From positions 40,277,383-40,341,382 of the forward strand of contig NC_080572.1 of assembly GCF_030247185.1 (NCBI RefSeq): 64,000 bases of DNA, in the 5' to 3' direction. This stretch comes from Malaya genurostris. Taxonomy: Eukaryota > Arthropoda > Insecta > Diptera > Culicidae. Below, piece by piece: positions 34,556-45,339 of the stretch; position 1 is the first letter of the stretch, and every line of letters begins with the position of its first letter. Below the pieces are notes generated by a model. That model saw only the letters and a program-made list of their open reading frames with translations. It was not told the DNA's origin and did no database searches. The position numbers and the translations under genes were made by a program.

Positions 34556-35764
34556 ATGCTTGTGGATGTTTATGGTGATAAAGCTCCAACTGATAAATCG
34601 TGTAGAGAATGGTTTCTACGTTTCAAGAATAAAGATTTCAGCACTGAGGACAAGCCTAGCTTTGGACTACCAAAAAAATCGATAACCTCAAGAAGAAAAA
34701 ACCCTTCTTAATCCACCTGGTGGTGTGATAATGCCTTTCTCTTCTTTCATAACATATCAATTGAAAACATATGTTTGATGCCAAAAGTCTTAGAATTGCA
34801 TGAAACGTCGAGATTTAGTGTCATCTCGAATTTTTTTTTTTTGAAAATATCGACTTTCTGGGACTTTTTGAGAAAACACTAAATCTCGACGTTTCATGCA
34901 ATTTTAAGATTTTTGGCATCATAAAAAATTTTCGATTTCGGCAATTTTATGTACTTCCCCCTATGGTGCTTTTTCAAGATCGAAAATTTTCAAACCTTAA
35001 CCGCCGGGCAGCACCCCTTACGCATGTCCGATTTAGCTCAAATTTTGCATTAGGACATTTTTCGATGTGCTTAAACTTTTGAGCACTAGCGCTTTACGAA
35101 ATTAGAGGTGATCCCAAAATATTGGCACCCTTATATGTATAAGAGCGGTAGAAATCAACGTGTTTTGTCGGTTACGTCACTTATACCATCATATCTCTGG
35201 AACCAAAAGTCATAGCCATTTGATCTTTGAATTTGATCAATGGCCCGAAAGTAGCTTTCAAACGAGCCCAAGTTTGTTAAAATCGGTTCAGCCATCTCTG
35301 AGAAAATTGAGCGCGTATAAATATTTTCTAAAAGTGCACACACACATACACACAGACATTTTCCGATCTCGTCGAACTGAGTCGAATGGTATATAACACT
35401 ATGGGTCTCCGATGCTCCGTTCGAAATTCGATTTTTCCAGCAATTCTAATACCTTTCTTTAGAGAAATGCAAAATACTACGCTATGTCTGGTCAATTGTT
35501 GCCATCGACCTCAACATCGACACTAGAGCCGAATATTCATGATTCGAAGGTCAAAAGGGTGTTGTGTACTATAAGGCTGCAATTGATCCGTTTGAGCCGT
35601 GTATTACGAGAAGACAGACCGGAATACAAGCAAAGCCGCACCAGCCGTATTCTCCTGACATTTCTCCTTCTGATTACTGGTTGTTCCGACGGATGCAGCA
35701 CGATCTGACAGGTCATTGGTTCACTTCTTTTGCAGAAATCGAAAAATCTTTAAATTCTTTTTAG
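34556..35764 (+). pseudogene. mariner transposase remnants either side of the insertion
   Basis: N-terminal piece: 'MLVDVYGDKAPTDKSCREW' and 'FLRFKNKDFSTEDKPSFG', matching the paired helix-turn-helix region of mariner transposases (compare M1 'GDAALSKRTCRKWFRRF'). C-terminal piece: 'RLSRVLREDRPEYKQ' in one frame, and 'HQPYSPDISPSDYWLFRRMQ' with 'HWFTSFAEIEKSLNSF' and a stop in another. SPSDYWLF carries the third catalytic Asp. The middle, including the first Asp, is missing or unrecognisable. Confidence 0.8.
34697..35475 (-). repeat. Repeat A, A2-type copy containing a long hairpin
   Basis: Minus orientation, from 'cttcttaatccacctggtgg' to 'acctttctttagagaaatgc'. Has an (AC)n-type run at 35337-35365 and the A2 block 'gggtctccgatgctccg'. 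A 45-bp inverted repeat (34777-34821 / 34876-34920, 43 of 45 matching) lies near its 3' end. Confidence 0.85.
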
Positions 35765-35984
35765 TTTGAAATATATTTGCATTTTTGAACCAAAATACTA
35801 TTTACGTGGCTTATCTTAGCACAAAAAGTTCATTTTCGAGAGGAAATAATAATAATTCTAATTTCCACGTCATCGAAAGCACAAAATAATCGATTTTAAG
35901 TTTTAAAAGCACTAAGTAGACCGTCGTTACGATACATAAAAATCAAGTATAGCAAAAGCAAATTTTAAAATTAAAAAAATATAT

Positions 35985-37260
35985 TAGCATTAGCATTAGC
36001 ATTAGAGTTTAGCATTAGAGACCGCCCGTGTGTTGCTACTCTGTTATTGATCTGGACCAAATGAGATTGCAAAATGATTTTTTGAAGTAACATGTTTGGG
36101 AATAACACATTGTTTCACACTGTGCAAACTGTATTGAACCATGCATGCTGATCAATACCGACGCCGGCCACGTCCGAATGCAGATCTACTTGGGAGGGAA
36201 CGGATTGTTAGTTCGATGCATGTTGCTACTAAGAACCGAGGAATCCTCTGCATTCCCACATGCATCACAGGAGAGGATACTTTGTTAGTAAATGTTTTAA
36301 TAATGTTATCATGTGTTTATTGCTCTGGGTAGCCGGCTACCAAGAATGTTTTAAAGTATAATCGTTTTATGTGTTACTTTGTGCTGGCAATATAATGCAC
36401 GAAACAGTCAATCTCTAAAATTGACAAAACTCCGGACAGCCGGCTGTCGAGTATGCAGTCACTCGTTTATGCATCTACCTTTCGCGTTTTTTTTTAGTCA
36501 TGCAAAAAAAACACATGCGGATTGATAAAAAAAGGTATCATCTCACTGCTAGGTGGATTAAGCACGTTTTTATAAATGAAACTACGTGATGCAAAATAAA
36601 CGAGCGAATAGGATTTAGACAAAAAAGTTGATTCATTGCATTGAAATATTCTAAACAGTTATTATAAAATCATTTTAAATCACCAAACAAAGGTCAACAG
36701 ATTTCACACGCGTCTTGATTCTTTATTATTTCCGCTTTATTATTTGAATTATTTGTTAATTGGTCATATTAGTTGATCTGGGCAGCCGGCTACCGAGGAA
36801 AATATTAATTTACTGTTTGAAATATTAATATCAAGTTTTTTTTACTATGTATTCAATATACCGATATATGTTATCTCTGTTATTAACTTTGTACTATGAA
36901 CGGATTTGCGCAATGGTTGATTTTTATCATTCATTTTATAATCTTGAAAGACAATCTATAACATGGAAGAAGAAATCATTCCTTATAAAACTTTTCTCCG
37001 AAGCTAGACGGAAATTGATAGGTTGAATAAAGAGATGATTTAGTAAAATAGAGTAATCAGAAGTAAAACATTGAAAATATCTGATAACTGAAAGAAAAAA
37101 GAAACTCCTGCAATTGTCGCCTTTTACGACATGGAAGCAGGAACCCAGTGGATCTATTCTTGGTTCATTTTTTTCCGCCGGATTCCACACGGCATCTAGG
37201 CTGGTACAGTCCGGAGAGCGCTAATAGGTACTATCAATCTCCTAGTGGACCCCAGCCCCT
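35985..37260 (-). mobile_element. Repeat R: hexamer-tailed retroposon, copy 1
   Basis: On the minus strand it starts AGGGGCTGGGGTCCACTAGG and ends in repeats of CTAATG. It is flanked by near-identical direct repeats of about 24 bp (35961-35984 and 37261-37285, one A-run length difference). Shared with copy 2: 'gtcgtaaaaggcgac', 'gtagccggct', the 5' block and the tail position. Long target duplications plus a simple-repeat 3' tail indicate target-primed reverse transcription. Around 36450-36575 is material not in copy 2, including a Repeat A end ('tgctaggtggattaa'). No reverse transcriptase, so it is non-autonomous. Confidence 0.85.
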
Positions 37261-37285
37261 AATTTTAAAATTAAAAAAAATATAT

Positions 37286-37929
37286 ATATATTAAGTAAAA
37301 AACGTACACATTTTAACATGAACACGATTGACACCAAACTGAATTGACTCAGAGTAAAAAAAAAACAGTTATCAGAACAGATTGGCTCGAATGGCGCGTT
37401 CCCTTTGTTGTAAGGAGATTTGTGCTTCAAATGACAGAGTTAGCTACTTTGTTGTTATTATTTCATTCAGATTTTTGACATTTCAACTCTAATTTCAAAC
37501 AAAATAATGTTAGATTTCACCATTAAGTTATATGGTTTTATTAATAAAGTTTACTATTGGTTAGCAATGTTATCGAGTACGTGGTGCGGACGAGTGCTGA
37601 AAGATCAGTAATAGCAGTTGCTAAATAGCAGACCTTGATACGGGTTTTTACATTGAGATTAATGTCTGCGATGAGGGGGAATATCACAGCTTTGACCAGG
37701 GCGTCTTCAAAAACAAAATCTCCACATGTTAAATTTTCTTTCAAGTATGTATAATATTCAATAGCCTAGTAAACAGAGCTCTCCTAAAATGTACAGCTTA
37801 AAAAAGAACCGGAATTGACCGAAAAAGTTCCACAGAACCTCCTAACGACTACACAATTCCAGAACGAATGTTTCCGTCGCTAGCGACTTCACATTCGACT
37901 CAACATAAATCTTACGGTCGTTAAAAATC
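37286..37929 (-). other. 3' flank / probable 3' UTR of the elongase gene
   Basis: Downstream of the minus-strand stop. 'TTTATT' at about 37534-37539 (AATAAA on the minus strand) is a candidate polyadenylation signal nearly 400 nt past the stop. No other gene seen. Confidence 0.4.
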
Positions 37930-40900
37930 TCACAGATCCTTCTTGGCATCGCCATCAGCCGGTTCTACTCGCTGCTGTCGACTGTCGTCCAATTCTGGTA
38001 CTTCCTTTGGTTTACAATCGGCTCGATTGTTGTTGACTTCTGTGGCGGCGGCTGGCTTCCTGTCCGATTTTCGCAGATAACTCCTAACGTAGAAGGTGCT
38101 GAACATGTAGATGAACAGCGCGGCATTCAGAGTAAGCAATGCGGCAATCGACTTCGGATATCCGCAGCTTGGCTGGAACTGCACTTGCACAGTGTGATAG
38201 AACACGATTATGAACTGAATCTAAAAACAAAAAGGGGAAAGGGAGAATGCTTGACAGTACGAAATGTTTTGACAGGAAAACACTCACAATCTGCATCACA
38301 GTCAGGTAGCGTTTCCACCAGAGGTACTTCTGTACCTTGGGTCCCATTGCAGCCAGCATATAGTAGGCGTACATGCACACATGGATGAATGAGTTGATAA
38401 CTCCCAGCAGTGTGCCATGGCCTCCTGGATTGAAAAATGGAAAAGAAAGATCAATCAGATCAGTATATTCTTTGACGGATAATACACTTTTTGGATTATT
38501 ATTTTTTTCCAGTGTCTGGAAATAACTATCCACTGTCAAAAACAACCACGCTCTCGAGCAGGTATATTTTTGACAACGGAGAAAATTGCTATTTGTTTGT
38601 CAGATTTCAACCAAAAGTTAAAATTACTCGCGAGATTGTTTTGTTTGGTCAAGGTCATTCCAGTAGATCTCAGTTTTTTCCCAGCTGTCCAAACCGGACT
38701 TAGAACGAGCAGCATAATGTCACCGTCCAAAACCAAAAATAAAAAAAGATGAATGGTTTTCGCACGGTTGCGACGTTTGTTGTTAAAACCGGTTTCCACG
38801 GCACAGACGAAGATAACAGAATTACAAATTTGCATTTATTGCCAACAGGTTCGACGACTTGATACTTGAATTGGCGAGACGATCCCTTCTGAGATGAGTC
38901 CGAAATCCGGTACCTGTGTTCGGCTTGACAGAGCGCAAAGGCAAAAGATGGGTCAGCAGCCTCAGCACAATAGAATGCAACTTATTTATTCGAACAGAAC
39001 GAGCAACACGTGCAAAATTTTATGTTTTCCACCGACTGGTTTCTTTAACGTGATCGAAACTGGTTCTATTATTTCTAACTTCGATATCATAATCTTTTTT
39101 GTTGGGTTTCTGAGTGCTTTGACAGTACCGACTGGTGATTCTGATATTGATTCAGTTCTCGGCTAATAAAAATGGAAGTAAAACAAATTAACTGCAACCG
39201 ACCTATATTATAGAAGGTAAGCAAATTTTTGATCTAGCACCTCTACACGGAACCGACAGAAATTCACAACAAAATGTTCTGCCCGACCTGATGACTTGAG
39301 TCATCTTTCAGAGAGTTTAATAGCAAGAGTGTCTGCATAAATGTTCTTTGACTTTTCTCGAGAAACTCAGTTATTTCATTCCGTTTTGGCCGCATTTGGC
39401 ATCTTGCCGTTACGGAAAAAAGGCGGGTGGATAATGTCAGAGACATAACTGGATGTCGTGAATACGAAAACAATTGACATATTCCTCAACTCTTCCGAAT
39501 ATCAATTAGTTGATCAATTGTATGAATTATACAAGCATTCCCCCTTTTCACATTTTTCGCAAAAACAAAGACAGCTTCACTTGATCTCAATTACTGTGAA
39601 TTTCACACAGCGAAAAATGCTCAAATCAAATCAAACAGTTCTAGATTTGCACTAAACTAAGGATATTTACCTTCGATTTGCGAGCAAGAAAACCTAATAG
39701 TTCTTTAGAAAACTTTTAGAGCCATTAGAACGACTGATTTTGTGATGCTCTCCGCCGTCGTCCACTTTTCGTTGTTTTATCACCAATGCAAAAAACTGGC
39801 AGCTGTGACGTAATCGCTCTTGTCGAAAACGAAACAAGCTGTGCAAACGACACAAAATACATCTGCTCGCAGTGGCGATAGAATCCAAACTGATTCAATT
39901 TTTGTTAAGAGGTTTCTTTTTACTTGATTTCGTTTGTAGCTTTTTCACTAATGGGCGGTCCTAACGACTATAAAAATAGCCGCATACAGAATTTTAATGT
40001 CGATTATTGCATTTCGGATTTGCTTTTCGTGGAAAGAAACTATCAATATGCTGTAGGGATTCGTTTCTAGCATTCAGAAGGGTCAAATAGTGTAATTCTC
40101 TAAGACATTAAACTCTGGAACAGTTTTCGCAAAAACAAAGACAGCTTCACTTGATCTCAATTACTGTGAATTTCACACAGCGAAAAATGCTCAAATCAAA
40201 TCAAACAGTTCTAGATTTGCACTAAACTAAGGATATTTACCTTCGATTTGCGAGCAAGAAAACCTAATAGTTCTTTAGAAAACTTTTAGAGCCATTAGAA
40301 CGGCTGATTTTGTGTAATGCTCTCCACCTCTCCACTAGCTTTGCAAACGACACAAAATACATCTACTCGCAGTGGCGATAGAAGAGTTGTTAAGAGCTTT
40401 CTTTTTACGTGATTTCGTCTGTAGCTTTTTCACTAATGAGCGGTCCTAACGGCAATAAATATAGCAGCATATAGAATTTTAAGGTCGATTATTCCATTTC
40501 GGATTTGCATTTCATTCAAAGAAACTGTCATGGTGCTGTACGGGATTCATTCCTGCATTTCAGAAGGACCAAATTGTGGAACTCACTACGATATTAAACA
40601 CTGTTCGGAACATTTTCCTCGAACGATTTGTTGTACAGCAGCAGATATTTTGAATTATCCTCTTCGATACTCGTTTATACCAAACATTTCAGAAAAGTTT
40701 AATTTTGAATTATTTGAGATTATGTCACACAACTGAAAATTTTATCATAAAATTGTGATCATATTTCCGATGGTATGTAGAAAAAATTATGTTGATTCGT
40801 TAGATACAATAAGAGATATTCTCGATCGAAAACTTATCACTCCTCAGAGGGTAAATTTTGAAAAGGCACCCCATAGTAAAGTAAGTCGTATTCACGACAA

Positions 40901-43771
40901 AAGACCTTAGGTTGGTATGCCGTGAACAACGTCTAGGCGATGCCCAAGAACATGAAATCTCCCAACACGTCACGTTTTCACACAATGTAAAAATTTGAGG
41001 CTATCCACAAACGCAGGCCCGGCGGGTAGTTGTAATACCCACTCGGCCATTCTAAAACATGTTTTCAAATTTACCGCGTAAAACGTGAGTTTTTTATTTA
41101 CTACCGTTCACGTGCACCGCATTAGTATTTTTTTTCTGCTAGGCATACACATTCTCATATAACTTTTTGAATTAATTTTCTTTTAATGTAATATTTATAA
41201 GGGTTTTATAATTGTAACCACCTGTTTTACAACAGTTTTGACCAGTGCAACATATTGCAAGCAATTGATATATTTTCAAGTTGTCTTTAGTAGTCTTATG
41301 AAATCTTTTTCAAAGATCACGTCCTATACCACATTTTATCCATTTTGCCTTTCTCATATAGAAAGGTAACGCATTCACTGTGAAAACCGACTTTTGAACC
41401 AAGGCCCAGAGAGCCGAGTGTCATATACCATTCGACTCAGTTCATCGAGTACGCAAAATGTCTGTATGTGTGTAACATTTTTGTGCACTCAATGTTCTGG
41501 GAGACAACTGGACCATTTTTTACGAACTTCGGATCCAATGGAAGGTCTTGTAGTCCTATATAAAGTTCCTGAATTTTTTTCGAATCCGACTTCCGGTTCC
41601 GGAATTACAGGGTGAAGAGTGATTAAAAATTTATACCGTCGCTAAAAGTGGCGAAACAAAATATGTAAAAAAGTGGTAGTCATTGGCAGTAAAAGACAAA
41701 TTTAATCGATTCTGGCATTCCTGATTTCCGGTTCAAGATTCCAGAAGCACCGGAAATCGTGGTCGTATACTCCAAATTGGAACTAAATTGTTTCAAATTT
41801 GCTTGACCGAAATCAAAAACATATAATTATTTAGAATGTCTCAGACATGTGTTAGAGAAATAACAAGACAGTAAACATAATGAAATGTAATACAATAGCA
41901 GTTCCAGTTGAAAAGTTTAAAATGTCTGTTGAAAACAGCCGTGAAAGAAACACCGAGAATTAGGTACATAAGCAAACTTTAGTAACATTATTTTTTAATC
42001 TTTGGGTCCCTCCCTAAATGAAATCCTGGATACGGGCCTGCCAGTGCCGTAAAACTTCATTCAATTCAATTGAAATCGAGTGTGTGCACACACTGACGAG
42101 CACTCTACTGCAGTAAACTTCACATTCTAACACACATCCTTCGCATTCGCACCGAATGCGCATCATCCCGTTCTACATTCGTATCTCTCTATACCGAAGC
42201 TCAGTTTAACCACCGTCAGTTTATCTCTTGAAGTAACAAAATATCTCTTACAATTGAATGAGAGAGCGGCCTTCAAGTGAGAAAACATTCGAATTGGTTC
42301 AAGATAATCAATGAAAGGTAAACCAATCATGATAACTGAAATATCAATTTCAGAATAAACATAAATTAACTGTTCCCTCTTTCAGTTGAGGTTCCAGTGT
42401 ATCAAAACCGTTTCAAATTTACGTTCGGCAGTCAAATTGTTGAAACTTGTAGACCATACTAATAAACTACCGCTAAGGTTTAATTGTATCAAACCGACTA
42501 GACTTTGTCATGGCTCTTTCGAAGCTTACATTTATTCAGGAAGTACCAAACTCGCCTTCGAGTTGAACCGAAACCCAGTGTACAATAACACCGCACTGCG
42601 ACGACGAACCAAACCACATTCGATGAAGATCACTGTCACATCCTAATTGTTGTCAAGGTAAAACCATGCTTCAATTAGCACTTAGATTGCTTCCCGAGCC
42701 AGACGAGTTGTTTCTCACCGACAGTAGCGGACGAGTGTCAATTTGAACAATCGGTATTCAGTCAGCTCTGGACCAATTTGCTCGGACCGATGCATGACTT
42801 GGTTTTCGGAGGAAATGTTTGCACTGTTCCGCTTGGAAATCCTGCCCGATGGAACGTTCGCGTACAGACGATGATGCTAATTAAACCAGAGGGCGGCGAG
42901 TCTAAGGACTGAATTCGAAACTTACCAGCAAAATATTTGACTCCGATGAAGCCACAGATCGGCATCAGGGTGTGGTGGTAGACGTGCAGGAACGAAACCT
43001 GGTTCTGCTTCTTGCGTAACACGAAGAACACCGTGTCGAGCAGCTCAATCACTTTGCAGATATAGTAAAGCCAGACGGCTCGGGCCATCTGCGGAAAAGC
43101 GGATAGGAAGTGTTGTGTAATAGAGATTAAATTTCAATCCAGAATTAGCACGTTTCTGCGAGACACTTTGGGATGGTGGATTTTGTTCTTTGTGGAACAA
43201 AATCAAACCGAACATGGGAATGATTTCCGTTCTTGACGTTGTTCAAACTTACTCGCAATGCAGTTGGATGTCTCGAATAATCCACAGGTTGGCATTTGAA
43301 GTTGTACGTTCCATCCCAACCACCTTTGATACCCTGATGAAGAAAGAAAAAAAAACACACGGGAATACAGAAGCGGAAAGCAATCAAAACACCAGCTCAG
43401 TTATTTCAATCTTCACTGCGGGCTACAAATCGAAACCGCCTTACCTCATGCACCAGCACGACACTAAGCACCACCTGCAGGGCGTTGTATGCAATCAGGA
43501 TGTTTTCCAGTTTGAAGGGTTTCCGCTTGGCCATGTACCGGGGACCGGCGTAGAGACAGAAGTACAGATATGTTACGACAATCACTAGCAGCGGGGTCAT
43601 CGATCCGGACAGGAACCAGTCCACCGTTCGTTCATCTGTTCGTAAAAGAAAGTATTATCAGGCGGGGTTTCCGATTGCATTTCAGATTGCCGCCGTACCT
43701 TGATTCTCTATGAAAAATTGTGCCACGCGGTCAAAAATACCACTGTTTTCACTAATTTTTTCAGCCTGCAT
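37930..43771 (-). CDS. elongation of very long chain fatty acids protein (ELOVL), six coding exons
   Basis: Coding exons on the minus strand: 43771-43699, 43635-43445, 43333-43253, 43088-42926, 38424-38288, 38220-37930. All introns are GT-AG, the phases join cleanly, and the product is 311 residues, usual for the family. ELOVL enzymes are 3-ketoacyl-CoA synthases of the ER membrane; they condense malonyl-CoA with acyl-CoA in the first step of fatty-acid elongation. Motifs: KVIELLDT (127-134), QNQVSFL followed by the histidine box HVYHH (150-154), NSFIHVCMYAYY (180-191) and TVMQIIQF (211-218, across exons 5/6). Several hydrophobic segments fit a multipass protein. The charged C-terminal tail (about 265-311) ends KKDL, a dilysine ER-retrieval signal. 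It most resembles the ELOVL4/7-like insect group, but I do not assign an orthologue. Intron 4 (38425-42925) is 4.5 kb and full of repeats. The start is the first ATG after a 5' UTR acceptor. Confidence 0.96.
38505..38645 (+). repeat. Repeat D copy with hairpin (ELOVL intron 4)
   Basis: Same order as 17480-17615. The hairpin TGTCAAAAACAACC / GGTATATTTTTGACA (38534-38575) is less perfect than in the first copy. Confidence 0.75.
38646..39422. other. ELOVL intron 4 sequence, nothing recognised
   Basis: Open frames (38536-38835 minus, 38894-39166 plus) have no domain. Confidence 0.5.
39423..39530 (-). repeat. Repeat B copy (ELOVL intron 4)
   Basis: 'gggtggataatgtcagagac', 'ataactggatgtcgtgaata', 'cttccgaatatcaattagtt', matching 8905-9005 closely. 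It abuts Repeat C. Confidence 0.85.
39551..40890 (+). repeat. Repeat C, two tandem units plus terminal block (ELOVL intron 4)
   Basis: 'tttcgcaaaaacaaagacag' recurs at 39555 and 40125, a period of 570 bp. Unit 1 (39551-40120) keeps the CRE-like TGACGTAA (39806) and TATAAAAATAGCC (39969). Unit 2 (40121-40665) has lost about 70 bp including the CRE, and its TATA region is degraded. The terminal block ends 'caccccatagtaaagtaagt', as at 12600. Confidence 0.85.
40891..41342. other. ELOVL intron 4 sequence, nothing recognised
   Basis: No shared repeat or gene noticed. Confidence 0.5.
41343..41620 (+). repeat. Repeat A, 5' part (ELOVL intron 4)
   Basis: 'gcctttctcatatagaaagg', 'cattcgactcagttcatcga', a short GT stretch at 41459-41475, then one module ('cgacttccggttccggaatt'). 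The 3' end is not found. Confidence 0.8.
41621..42925. other. ELOVL intron 4 sequence, nothing recognised
   Basis: Contains a polypyrimidine- and CA-rich area around 42080-42200 and an open frame at 42386-42646 without domain. Confidence 0.5.
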
Positions 43772-43813
43772 TGTGTTCTATATTTTGGTAACTAACTGCA
43801 TAGAGTTGAATAT
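43772..43813 (-). other. 5' UTR portion of the elongase exon 1
   Basis: On the minus strand 'ttctttgcag' ends at 43814, a good splice acceptor 42 nt before the ATG. The transcript should therefore begin in an upstream exon to the right of this point. Confidence 0.6.
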
Positions 43814-43989
43814 CTGCAAAGAAGGAGAAGCAGATTAGAGAGTTTAAAGCTGTTTGGAGAGGAAAAAATGTGTTCACTTGTTTTTTATTGTTGAATGGTA
43901 AAGTAATTTTTGCACGCCGCGTATTGCAAAATCGTTATTATCAATTCGTTTCAAGCAAAAATAATTACTGAAAATTTGTGTAGTTTTGT

Positions 43990-44263
43990 ACACTTACAAT
44001 TCGGTCAATGTTTTGAACGTTTTGTCAAGTTTTAAGGTCAATCGAAGCAGAAGTCTTGGGCCTGTGTGCCGAACTCTTACTTCTTCTCAGTATAAGATAA
44101 GCAAGGATAAAGGCCCATAACTTGCAGAGTTTTGTTCCAATAGGCATGAAAATTTCACAAAATATTCTTCAAATGTTTTACTATAAGAAAATACAAAAAA
44201 AAATAAATGATTTTTCAAAACTGTAAGACCCTACCCGCCCCTTAACCTAAACTAACCTAACCT
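43990..44263 (+). repeat. Repeat E-related unit
   Basis: 'cttgggcctgtgtgccgaac', 'aaaatttcacaaaatattct' and the terminal 'gaccctacccgcccctta' match 53366-53570 in order. Only the right TIR is recognisable. It is followed by AACCTAAACTAACCTAACCTAAC. Confidence 0.7.
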
Positions 44264-44287
44264 AACTCTAGCTGTAAAGTGCTCTGA

Positions 44288-45317
44288 TACACGGAAAGAA
44301 ATCCGTTACTACTGTTATGATTAGAAAATCATGAAACCAATCTTTTGACTTATCATGAAATCATGAGCAATAACTCTTCTCCCATGAAAATTAATCATGG
44401 TTCGAAAATGCGTTACTTGAAGAATGAATTTCTTTCAAAGCCCGTAACTCTAATTTTCTACCCGGATATCACTTTGAACCCTCTGCTTCAAGTGATGTGA
44501 TAGATTAATAAATTAATGATAAAGCAAAAAGCAGACATTGAAAAACAAGACCTACTGAAAATATTCACTTGATCCTGAAGCATGTTATTCAATAATCCGG
44601 CTGATAGAGAATTAAACATAACATAAAAATAAAGATAATGAACCGAAAATTGACATCATAAGAGACAAACATCAATGTTACATTTTGTTCGAATGTATTC
44701 TTACATATTTGATGTGATCGTTGTTGCTAGAATAATATTCCGCGAGCTAGCGTTTAATTCGATTGTGAATTTGGAACACCATCTAACGAAAATCAGAAAA
44801 ATATTTTGTTCAACCACTTTGATTAATTTGTTTCATAGATATAACAACACAATCTGTATTGGTGCAACTAAATATTATGAATAAGACTATTTTTTTGCAA
44901 GAATTCGACATAGAGTTTCTTTTGAAGAGGTTTGATTCACTCGTGTTTTTTCATGCAGTTCGTTTAAGTGTTTAAATTCTGAAACTCAAAATTAAAACTG
45001 AACTAATGAACGCAAGTAAACACGTTATCTCTTGCGTTGTCGTTTTTCAAAAACAGAATATTTTCATTTTAAAAGAAGTTCGTCGTGCTTTTCACTGAAT
45101 TTATATTGCAAAAATTACCATCGTAGCAAAAACACGCCTGAAGTTATACCCAACAACGTCAAATGCGTTACGTTTAAATTTCATCGAAATCAGTCCGAAT
45201 GGATCATGATCCGACAAATTTTAATCATGGTGTATTATCATAACATGAAAATATATTATTTTCCCCAGATCATGACTCGTTTTGCTCATTTCTAGAATCG
45301 GAATTTCGTCCGTGTAA
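44288..45317. repeat. Repeat G: ATCATGA-rich element with ACACGGA ends
   Basis: 'acacggaaagaaatcc' at 44288 and, in reverse complement, 'acacggacgaaattcc' at 45317 form short TIRs. The interior is rich in 'atcatga' words near both ends. Related pieces lie at 55393-55513 and 57395-57520. The open frames at 44675-44884 and 45032-45295 have no domain. Confidence 0.5.
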
Positions 45318-45339
45318 TGGCATGTTCCCAAGTTGAACA

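Larger units (their letters stand above)
34550..35765 (+). mobile_element. mariner element (M2), split by a Repeat A insertion
   Basis: Left part 34550-34690 encodes a mariner N-terminus; right part 35476-35765 encodes a mariner C-terminus in the same orientation. A Repeat A copy lies between. TIRs were not identified. Confidence 0.8.

Noticed and set aside
36936..37190. 84-codon frame conserved with 46319-46570
   Set aside because: Conservation reflects two copies of Repeat R at the DNA level; substitutions do not spare the protein and the frame has no domain.
42386..42646. 86-codon frame in ELOVL intron 4 that loosely recalls Pao/BEL polyprotein text
   Set aside because: No catalytic or zinc motif and no neighbouring LTR-element sequence; similarity is only impressionistic.
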